From Anisus vortex (Eukaryota > Mollusca > Gastropoda > Planorbidae): a DNA stretch of 64,000 nucleotides. Of the stretch, positions 40,001 to 52,000 are shown one piece after another. The notes below the pieces were generated by a model that had not been told where the DNA came from, ran no database searches, and saw only the letters and a list, made by a program, of their open reading frames with translations. The DNA is taken from assembly GCA_949126835.1 (NCBI GenBank), contig OX421492.1, positions 42,868,998 through 42,932,997 on the forward strand, written 5' to 3'. Numbering within the stretch: the first letter of the stretch is position 1; each line of letters starts with the position of its first letter. The position numbers and the translations under genes are program-made.

Positions 40001-43000
40001 CATCTATCAGACAATTGACCTGTTAAGTGCAATACACATCTATCAGACAATTTGCCTGTTAAGTGCAATACACATCTATCAGACAATTGACCTGTTAAGT
40101 GCAATACACATCTATCAGACAATTGACCTGGTGCAATACACATCTATCAGACAATTGACTTGTTAAAAGTAACACATATATTTATCAGACTATTGACCAG
40201 TTAATTGTATTATTTCAATTTGCCACATGTAGATTGTTGTAGTGTAATACTTGACTCATTACTGATAACCTAAAATGTAGGATTGTCTCACTCTTCGTGG
40301 TCTTGGCGAGGCCACACTTCTTACAGTCAGTTTATACAAAAAATATTTCCGAAGAAGAGATAACAAAATATTAGCATTACGTCATTAAGCATATGGGAGC
40401 ATTTGGAGCTGTAAGTGACCCTTGCCCCAACTCCCTTCGTTCGTCTCCCAAAAACATTTCAGGAGTCTTGTATGTGGGAGGAATTTTGGGCGTGGTGCAG
40501 AGCAAAAGGGTTGAGGAGGGTGGCGACTGGGTGCTTGTGATGAATAATAATTATTGTTAGAAGCAGGGAAGAAAAAATTTAGAAAATGTCTTTTGTGCAG
40601 GCCTTCCCTCGCTGTCTCCCACATAATAAATAGAGGTTTCTAATTTCTACGGACGCTAACCCACTTCCCCCCCCCCAGTCCACCCCCCCCCCACCTTTTT
40701 TCCCCCCAATCCCCCCTCCCCCCACCCCCACCCGTGGATTGTGACAGTGTTTTGTTTTACCCCAACAGTTAAGGGTGTAGAGAGTATATCATGAACTTGG
40801 CTGTTTACCTGAACGCAGTGATCGCAGCTCACGTGAAAGACTCCATTTAGAAATTGACAATGCTCATTGGACACCATTACACAGTCGCCATGGTAACCAG
40901 TACAACACGGTTTAATGATATGAGCAACACTGTTCTCGGAAGGGTTGCGCAGACTACAGAGAATTCCTTTCGTCCAATGTCCAAGCTCTGGGTATACATA
41001 TATAATATGAATCAAGATTTCAAAGCTGTTACCCATAGTAGCTCTTTCATATTAACATATAATATCGGATCCACTAAAGATTGAATATATATTAGACTTT
41101 GATTTGTTTTTACAGCCTATAGGCTATATATAGGTATTTATAGATGTATATATCGAGGTATAAAAAAAAGGATATGTATCACCTTCACTTAGATAGATCT
41201 ATCACAGTAAGAAATTTGAAGAAGCTAGTTTTATAATATTTTTTGGGTAAATATAGATCTAGATTTTAATTATATTTTTTTTGTTTCTCGTTTTTAGTTA
41301 TTAAAACTTACCATTAGTTATATTTATGCATTCTGTTAGAGTTGTGGTTCCTGCTACATTTAACAAACGGGTTTTTCTTTCACAGCATCCGAAATAGTTT
41401 ACATTTGTTTCAACCATGGCCCGATAACCTTTCAACTTGGAAATTTGGTACAGTCGAATATCATCTCTCATACAGGGTGCCAATACTGCTCCTGCAGCTG
41501 TAGGTCATTGAGTACATTGTATAATATAAGTGGTTGGGCAAATACGCCTAGCATACAGCACAGTTATAGTTAGAAAAGAAAATGTTCGGTGTATGATTTA
41601 ATTACCGGTATTTAAAAAAAAAAACGAATACAATAATTATTTAGAGTCACCTATATAAAGTTTACAAGAGGGGTCGGCAAAATTTGCCGTATTGTATTAC
41701 TAGACCATTTCAGCAGGTCAGGAAGTCACAACAGGCCTAAAGAAACAAAGTGTCCAAGGAAAGGTTGTATTTATTCAAAAACAAAGGGCACTAATTGTGG
41801 GAAATGATATTGCTTCTTAGAGACAGATACAGTATCATCTTTTAATAATTACGGGTTAAGCAACAAAATATATTACGGTAATAGTCAATTAGCTCAGAGC
41901 GCAGCTTGTGCTCGCCAAATGTTATTCTGGAGATCTGCTGCTCTCACGAATAGGTGCTGCCAAACATGGCGATCACTAGCATGACACAGGCTGGGCCAAA
42001 AACACTGGAAACTGATTTAGTGATTAAACGTCAGCTGGCGGTAGAAGTTAATGGAAATTGTGCAAGAAGTCAACTTAGAAAAGAGTGTGGCTAAACATTC
42101 AATTCCTATTGCAGTTAATAGAATAAAGCTTCATAGAACAGCCAAAAGGAACATTGACGATCTTGAAATGTTGAATTTGTAAACGCACATCAGTGAAGCT
42201 TGAAATAAGGTTGACAGCACACCGAGACATTCCTCCGAGTCAACGAGGGTTTCATCAAATGGAGTGAGGATAGTGAAATAGACTTAGTCGCCATTCAACA
42301 GCTGTTTCTCCGACAGAATCACCTTTGTTTCGAATGACCACACGTGCGCTTCCATGCTAGAGATGAGCACGTCACTTCCTTGCAGCTTCAGACTAAATTC
42401 GTTAAAGTTGAGAGCTGGTGTCATTGTGGAAGCCAAACCCAAAGAGCCAAACCTCGTCATAGATCTTTTCAATATCCTTGATGCCTCGTTCGCTGATAAA
42501 GGAGACGATCTCGTAACGGAGGCGGAAGACGTGCTTGAATACATTGCCACGACTGAACCACCTAGCCTGAGATAAAGCTGTTTTGCTGAAGAGACCGACC
42601 GAAATTCGGTTACGGTTTCGGCAAATGGTCTTTTTTCGGTGCTGTTTCGGTTTCGGCCGAAGGGGACATTGAGTTTCGGTCAACTGCCGAATATTTTTTT
42701 TATCTTTCAATTTTTAGACTGCAACGATAGTGCTGCTTCTATTATTCTTTTTTATTGATAATTTTGAATAACATTATACATAATAGCCTATATGTATATA
42801 CAACTGAATATTAGGCTTACATTTTCTATGTAGTGATGTTAAACGAAAACTGGATTCCTATTTTCGGTTTTGTCGGAATTATGGAGGAAATCATTTCAAT
42901 ATGGTGTCCCCACGATTTTTGTTTTCTCGTTGACGTATTTTAAAACCATGTTTGATTCGTACAAAACAATTCTTTAACATTAAATACTTGCAAACACTAA

Positions 43001-46000
43001 TTAGTCAAAGGCGACTCATATAGTCCTATTGTAGTTTTTTTTTCAAATCCCGAATATTGCTTGCAATACAAGCACAGACAACAACAAAGGCAGATGTTAA
43101 GTTACAACTAACGCATAGCCTTTGTTCTACGTAGTCGAGAAGCAAACAAACTGGAATTTCCACACTGAAGATGAACGCTCCAACAGACAAAGAGACTGAT
43201 AGACGTAGCTTTGCCAAATGCTTGGACTTCAAACGAAAACGTTTTCGGAGAAAAAAAACTGATATTGACAGCCCTAGTTCTATTGTTTACTTAAATAGAG
43301 TACCCATAAACTCCCATAAACACTCAATTCCGTCGTCTCACGAGACTATTGGAAGCCAACAAAACAAAACTTTTTAATATTACACTAAAATGTAAAAAAA
43401 AAAATTAAAATGTGCAGTCATTTAAAATCTTTTGTTTGGCTATTTCTATTTTTTGTTACTGTTTCGGTTTCGGCCGAATGTGTAGTAGGCTAAATTTCTC
43501 GGTATCAGTCAATTTATAATTTTCGGTAGGGTTTCGTTTTCGTTTTCGGGTCTCTAGTTTGATGTCTTTGCCAATAAAACAACCATTATGGGGAATAAGA
43601 TGCCACATTGTTTGGAAAATTAATTTTAGTAGGCTACAGCGTCAGCCTATTGTTTAGATATATGTCAGTGATGTAGCTTGAAAAGAATGGATAAGCACGT
43701 AAATTATAGTTTGTTCTTTACCCCTGGGCAACTCGGCAACTCGAAAATTCCAAGTAGGAATAATTGAAAATAAAATCCCATTTTCTGAAAATGCGCATTT
43801 TAAAAGTGTTTGTTTTATTGAAGCGTCATTAGCAGCCTTGCAAGTTTGTTTTTTACTGAAAAAAAATTGGAATTATAAAAAAGGTAAAATATTATGTATA
43901 GTCTAGTGATCTTCTCAATTAAAGACCAAGTGAACAGGTTTCCGTGTCAATCGCGCAAACTATTTTAATGTGAGTATTTAGTATCCAAATGCTAAAAAAA
44001 TCATTTTTACAAAATATTAAACTCAAATTTCAAGTAATTAGCTCAATATTATCATTTAAATGTGTGTTTTTTGGGAGATGAAGTAAACAAATCTCGTAGC
44101 CATTCGAGATTTGCAATTTCTTGTCAACACACTGTCGTGACGTCACACAAAGGTGAAAAACTAATTAGTAGTGTACAGTTCTCTGACTCGGAACTAGTTT
44201 GTTGTTTTTTTGTTCGAAAATGGTTCGATACTGTGGATTTTCACCAGGAATAAGTTTCTGTCAATGCCTGAAGAGAAAATTCGGTACAATCTGTTAGACC
44301 TATTATAGATTACTCCTTGGTGCAGTATCCAGTATATTTCTATATAATGCATTTACCGGTAGCGGTTTAGATAAATCATCTACTAAATCTAAGCACTAAC
44401 ACTAAACCAACCAAAACAAGAGGAGCTGTACAGAAAATAGAGCATTTAAGTTTAAATTAAAGGTAAGTTTTTAAAATAAAAAAATATAGGCCTACTATCT
44501 ATTAGTTTTAAGATTAGTATTTGATTAGGCCTAGGACTTTTATTAAGTTAAATAAGTTTTATAGCTTATTACTAACTAGGCTAACTAGTTATTATTACTT
44601 GTAACTTGTACTTACTTGTAGCCTACTACTTATAATTAGGCCTAAGCCTACTACTTTAAAATATTAAACTTTAAACATAGGCTATTTTATTTATTTGTAG
44701 GCCTACTGGTAGTATTTTTTAAAAATTATGATTAGTACTAGACTACACTCCTACACACTACACAGTGACAGTAAGCCTAGTATTGAGAATTTATTATTAA
44801 ACGTTAGGCCTAGTTTTAAAAAAAAATCAAGTTAGGCCATGTTATTATAATTATTATAGTATAAAAATTGGAGAAATTTTAACTAATAGCCCAATTATAT
44901 TATATTAGATTTATTAAACTAAAATTTAATTTCAGGTTTTATCAGAAATGGATTTTTCTGGCGCCTCAGGCTCAAACTCAAGTCTGCCACTGCATGTATT
45001 AACGCTGCTGTACCAAGCAAAGCCTCGGTTACTAAAATGGTATGCTAAAATCAACAATAAATGATGTTAATGGAAAATACATTTAATTTTTTATTATAAT
45101 ATAGGCCTATATATTTTATTATTAAATGCATTCTTGCTTTCCAGTAGGTAGGCCCTACACCACATTATATCAATAGCCAATAGTGAAAAAGCTTGGATGT
45201 GAATGGTACTTGTGTGCCTGTTGGGTGGTAGTAGTGTTTTAAAATGTTCAATGATTAATAATTCAAGCTTTTTTTTATATACAACACTAAAATTTAATTT
45301 CAGGTTTTATCAGAAATTGATTTTTCCCGAACCTTGGATTCAAGGCGGCCAATTGCACATATTATTAATACTGCTGTACAAAGCAATGCTTCTGAAATTA
45401 AAGTGGTATGTAGTAACATCAACTACAAATAACGATGATAATACAAAATCAATTTAATTATAATATATATATATGTAGGCCTAATCATGACTAAGTGAAC
45501 ATTTTTTTAAATGTTAAATGTATAATACTTAAATAAACTTTGGAGTCGGTTGTAGAAGTATGGACTATTGGATTAAAAAAATTTATCATCTAGAAATTGT
45601 GTGTATGAGGGCACATAGAGATATGGTTTCATTTTTTGTTGTCTATGAAGAGTTCCGAACCCCTACATAGAAGGCATATAATGGCTTATATTGAGAAATA
45701 TATTAATCATTGCAATGATAGTGAGAAGTTAGGACATCATTTTTCTTTTGGCCTATAATACTATAATAATATAACCATATTGTTTTTTAAATTTCAGGTT
45801 TTAACAGAAATAGGTTCACGTCTCTCTTTTAAGGACATTACTGCCATACAAAACAATGCGCCTGAAATTATGGTAATTTACATCAACCGCAAATCATTTC
45901 AGTTAAATTATTGATACGTTAAGGTGTTTTAATTATAAAGCTGATGCACTTTAAAATAAAAAGGTTTAATATATTGTACTGGTATTGAAAAGAAGGGAAT

Positions 46001-49000
46001 ATATTTAAACATATTTAAATATATAATGAATAATAATTAATAATGTAACAAATTTTGAAGTTTGTAGAAGGTGTAGAAATGATTTTTTTTAAATATATTG
46101 TTTAGAATTCTCAAGTTGATGAGGAGTGTGTGAACCCTGCCAATGATGGTGAGAAGAATGATACATTGATACCTGGGCCTTTGGTGTTAAAGGTAGGCAT
46201 ATATTTTTTCTTGCTAAGACAAAATAGTATTGAATTTCCCTACATACCGGTAATTCATTTTATGTTTGCCCTTTTTGTATGAGTAAAATGTAAATTTAAA
46301 TTACTAATTTTAAAACTGGCTATATTGTTAATTATCTGTTTGATCTAAATCATTTGGAAATTTATGAACTCATGATTATACTTCTTAATTTGTCATAGGA
46401 AACAAGTAAGAAACGATGCAAGAAAAGTGGAATTACTTCAGTTAACATACCACCTCACAAAGCCAATGGGAACAGCTTGAAATCCACAAAGACAGAAATT
46501 GTACCTCAAGAATGTTCGACACCCACAAAAGCATAAAATTGCTACTGATTTTAATCATAGCTTTTTAAGTTTAGAAAATTCCTTCACACAACTCTTGTGA
46601 CTTGAATTATTCTGATTAAAGTATTTTTAACTTACAGATAACTTATTAATGTCATTTATCATAGCTTTTTAAAAAATAGATTTTGATAATGATTTCCTAT
46701 ATTCTATTTCATAGTTTAATGTAATAATTTGTTTCTAAAATGTTTCTTAAGCTTGATGGCAAATATGTCACATTTTAAAAACCTTTGTATTTTTACACAA
46801 GGGATTGGCTTTAACTTTATGATGATGGTAATGATATAGTTGTTTTTGACTATTGCATTGAGTAATACTAAAAAATACATTAAACTTACAATTACATTAC
46901 AATTTTGTATTTAAAGTTATGCATAAAGCACAACAATTATTTTTAAATGTTTATTAACATCATTTATCTAATGAAAATGGGTAGTGTATTTACATGCAAA
47001 GATAGTAATTTTAAAAATATAAGAAATGAAACTTGGCTTGAAAATAAATTGCATTTATTTAAATTCTTAAACGTCGAGGATATTTAAATACCCAGTGTAC
47101 ACTTCGCTTGGAAATTTTTTCTTATTTTTTTAACCACACAGGCGGGTAGTACCAGTCTTGTTCTTCTGTCTAGTCCTTGCCATATCCATCTGGCAAACAG
47201 TTTGTATGCCACATATCTGTATTTTCTGAAAAATGTAACAATACTTATTACTTATTCTTAAATATGTATTCTTTTTTTTACAAATAATTAACAATACTTT
47301 GAATTAGTACCTGTCATTGTGCTTGTTTGTTTTTTTATCTTAAAATTTGTAATTAAAATATTACAATAAACAATAGCATTTGTTTTTTTCAAATATTGAA
47401 TGAGGTTAAGACTATGCACCTTATTTTAATTTTTTTAAATATCCAGGCTGCAAAGTTTTAGAAAATTTAAAGCAATAGGCCTTATATTCAGGCTTAAATA
47501 CCTGTGTATGTCCCTCGGATCTGGTCAATACTTAGTCAATAGGTTGAAGGAATGCTATCTCTAGAACTGTAATGTTCAAGAATGCAGCATTAAAGTCAGG
47601 GTGGCCTGTAATGCAGCTTACTTTGGTCACTTCTGGATGATTAGCTCTTCATCATGGCAGCATTTTCGTTCTGCCTTGGCCGCTGGTATTCGACAATTTA
47701 AACATGCACACCTGTTCACAAAAAAAAATGCCTTTAAGTACCGATACTGGTATATTAAATTTAAATTGATGATGAGATATTATTACGGTATATTTATATA
47801 AATATAATTAATAAAATTAATCTTTACTAATGTACCGGGTATGTATAAAAGTTAATTATGCTCATATTATGAGCACAATTTATTATGAGTCATAATAAAT
47901 AGTAATAACATTGGGAGACAACCTTATTAATATTAATGCTTTAAAAAAGTAAGTAAAAGGGGGGGGGGGGCGTAGGATTTTTATTATACTTAGTCTTATA
48001 GCGCCAAAAACCTAAGCCATAGCCTACATCTTTGATTCTTTGCTTATACTACCTACCATAGCCCATCTCAGACAGAAAAACTAATTCATTATTAAAGACA
48101 TATTAATATTAGGAAGTAACTTTTATAAGGTAGGCCTATGGCAGTAAAATTTATTCCATTATTGGCATTTACCCGTAGGCCTAAGGCCAGGGCAAGGGTG
48201 TTTCATATAATTATATAGAGCCTATATAAAATATAGGATTAGCCTATATAGAAGGAACATCTGTAATGAATAAGATATGATACTGATAGTAGGCCTACTG
48301 TAGTAAATTATAACTTTTTCTATTATTATTATATCTAGAGTCTAGGCCCTAAGTCTAAGACTCTAAGTCGACTAAGTAAATTGTAAAGGCTGGGTGATGT
48401 AGTGATGTGGCTAGGATCTTAAGTAAATTATATATTTATACGACACAAAATAATTACCATAGGTTATTTTCCAGCTCTTACTCCTCCAATACATCTTCTG
48501 TATCGTTTAAAATTGTTACACAGCTGTCTTCGGATTCGCTATGTTCACTTGAACTTGAATTATGTTGGGGATCATAAGAGTAGGGATTTAACGTAGCCAT
48601 ACTTTGTTTACTCCTTTACTTAACGTCACTTCCGGTTTAGGCTGAATGAAATGCGTAAATGAGCTATTCCAAATCTCGTCGCTTCGGACCCCTTTAAATT
48701 ACATTTTTAAAATACAAAGACCTTTTTTTGAAATCTCAAACTTTCAGCAATATATTTTTATACTATTTACTGTCTAAATCAACTGTTAACTCAATTTTTA
48801 TAAAAAGCTCTTCAGTTGGTCTTTAAAGAAAAGACAGTTTTAAATAAAGGGGTTAGAATGACGGCTAAGTAGTTCAATCCGCTCCATCGCTTTCCACAAA
48901 GAGGCTCTATCCATTATTTTGATAGTTTAGTGTAATATGACCAAGAAGCGAAAGGGCGGTAATTACAAGGAATAATTAAGGATGAAACAGTAAACTGAGG

Positions 49001-52000
49001 TAGGATGGATAATAGGAATTAGATAGGATAAATATGAAATATGACCTTTGATAATTATGATATTTACAAGAAATACAGAGAAAAAAATCATCTTGAATAG
49101 CGGGAGGAAAATAGGAATAATAATTGCATTAATTGTGTATATAGAGGGAGAGTTACAAGGTCTCATAAAAAAACGGACGAGCCCGAAAGGCTCTTTTGTC
49201 CAGGGCGTAACGCTAGGTTTGTGGTGCTCAGGGGGGGGGGCACTCCTAAGCTCTGTCCGGGCACCAGCCACCCCACGACACGCCGAAGGCGTGGCGTGCC
49301 GTGTAACAGTAAGGACTTCGCAGCAAGATTGTTCACTGCGGTTCCCTTACAGATTATTATCGTGGTGGCTCACCCGTATAGCACAAATCCTATACTATAG
49401 GTACAGGCATCCAGTCACTGGGTGGTTCTGAGACGGGGTTGCTGCGTCCATTGCTTCCTTTCCAGCGAGACCCCGTGGTCTCCCGGCAGTGCAATGGGTC
49501 TCGGACCCGCTTCGAGAGCTGTGCCCCATGCGTTCGCCCACCGGAGTTTTCTTAATGGGAACGTATCGGCGGTTTACACACTTCGCCAGTCTTTGAGGCC
49601 CATGGGTACAGAAGTGTATTGATGGGGGAAGAGGGGTCTATATATATAAATATAAATTCCAAAAGCCAAAACCATTCAGGAGCTTACCATAAAATATGTT
49701 GACTGGTGGGCCGAGCCAAGGATTGGGTTCCTCAAGCCGTGAGTAGGTCTCCACTCCTAGGAACGTTGGAACATTGACGCGAATAAACCTTCGTGTGCCG
49801 ACACCCCGGAGGCCGATGCCATGTTTGAAGCACATAGTCATTAAAAAAGTAAATTGCAACTGGGTATCAAAAAGAGGTAGGGGGGTAGGGGCGGTATGAG
49901 GTTAAGAGCAAGACGTGTAAGCTACAATAATATTTTATGTCATTAAAAAATTTTCTACAGCAAAAAAAAATAGTAAAACGAAAGGAAACAAACAATTATT
50001 AAAGCTCATGTTAACATAGATTAGAGTTATATATCCATCTCTAGGGATTGTAATAAGGCCGGAATAAGATTTGTTCAATAAGAAGAAAGTTAAATACCGT
50101 AATCAATTGTTACGTCGAGTGTAAATTATGTCATTAAATCTAAATCACAGTAAATTATGTCATTAAATCTAAATCACAGTAAATTATGTCATTAAATCTA
50201 AATCACAGTAAATTATGTCATTAAATCTAAATCACAGTAAATTATGTCATTAAATCTAAATCACAGTAAATTATGTCATTAAATCTAAATCACAGTAAAT
50301 TATGTCATTAAATCTAAATCACAGTAAATTATGTCATTAAATCTAAATCACAGTAAATTATGTCATTAAATCTAAATCACAGTAAATTATGTCATTAAAT
50401 CTAAATCACAGTAAATTATGTCATTAAATCTCAATCACAGTAAATTATGTCATTAAATCTAAATGGCGTCTATAAAAAAAAAATTAGCGGTTTAATTAAA
50501 AGTAAAGTATCCCGTCGGTCCAAATTGATTCATAGGGTATTACCAGTATGATAATTAAACTGAAGAAAGGCCAGTAATCCGGTATTGAAGAGACGTGCAT
50601 TTGGACATCCGTGTAGCTCTCATGGTCATTGTCTTGACCACTGGAGATTTCTTTCTTTAAAGTCTTCCATCGGCGTAAATTGATCTCTGTAGGATCACTG
50701 TAGTAATCTGATCAAAATCAAACATGCATCAACAATATGTTATTCTATTTCAACCAGGCTCGCATCAACAATATTTTCTATTTCAATATGGTGGTATTCG
50801 CATTAAATCTAAAGATGTCTACTACATTTTTGTATATTTTTTATAGCTAGCACAAATCGGATGTTTTTTTGTGTGTCTTTTTTACATAATGAAGAGGCGA
50901 TGAAGAGAAATTATGAATAGTTCATATTATGTTACCACAGTAGTAAAATTAAAAAAAACGTGCAAACTGGAATGCAAGGAATGCGAGGAGTCCGGCGAGG
51001 ACTATTCTGCAAGGAATGCGAGGAGTTCGGCGAGGACTATTCTGCAAGGAATACGAGGAGTTCGGCGAGGACTATTCTGCAAGGAATACGAGGAGTTCGG
51101 CGAGGACTATTCTGCAAGGAATACGAGGAGTTCGGCGAGGACTATTCTGCAATGCCCAACACAGGGAAGTGAGAAAGAGAGGAAGACATACACATAAATG
51201 GGAGTAAAACATCTCAGAATGAACAGGAATGGCTCTGGGTAAGAGGAAGATAGTTTGCATGCAATTTGTGGTGCCTACAAGGCCATCGGTGGTGCTTCAA
51301 TGCAATCGGTGGTGCCCCAATGCCATCAGTGGTGCCCCAATGCCATCAGTGGGGCCCCAATTCCATCAGTGGTGCCCCAATGCCATATCGGGTGCTTCAA
51401 TGCCATCGGTGGTGCCCCATTGCCAAACGTGGTTCCCCATCGCCAAAGGGGGTGCCCCGATGCCTAATACGGTGCCCTATTGACAGCTGTGGTGCCCCAA
51501 TGACCCAAACGACCTCCTTATCTTTTCCCATAGAAATTCTTTAACGTTATGAAACGCACACAATCACACACAAACTCACACATGCACACAAACATCGGCA
51601 CCATTAAATAAAACAAGTGACGGTACCATACTTTACGTCATAATTTATTTTTTTCAAAAAAAATTTACAAAATGAAAACTAAATACGGAACTCTTCCCTA
51701 ACAAGTTTCAGGTGAACAAAATACACGACTGAATCCTTTTAAATGTATTATATAATATATAGAGGCCGACCGAAACCATACCGAAAGTTATAAATTGACT
51801 TTCTGCCGAAACAGAAAGTTTAACTACACCATCTGCCGACATCAAACGATAAATCGAAATTGACAAACTAAAGATTTAAAAAGACAGCACAGTAATCCCA
51901 CACTCCCATTTTTCGACATTCTTTGAGGTGATTAAACAAACCCTTTATCATTAACTTCAATTTTCTACTTTAGCCTACACCGATTAATTCGCAACAGTTT

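Noticed and set aside
39041..40166. ORFs with 12-residue repeats (minus LSDRCVLHLTGQ-like, plus IYQTIDLLSA-like)
   Set aside because: Frames of the 36-bp splice-acceptor array; the frame used by iRhom has a stop in every unit.
48963..49622. ORFs of 102, 127 and 66 aa in the GC-rich island
   Set aside because: No recognised family and no splice or codon support; openness follows from GC-rich composition.
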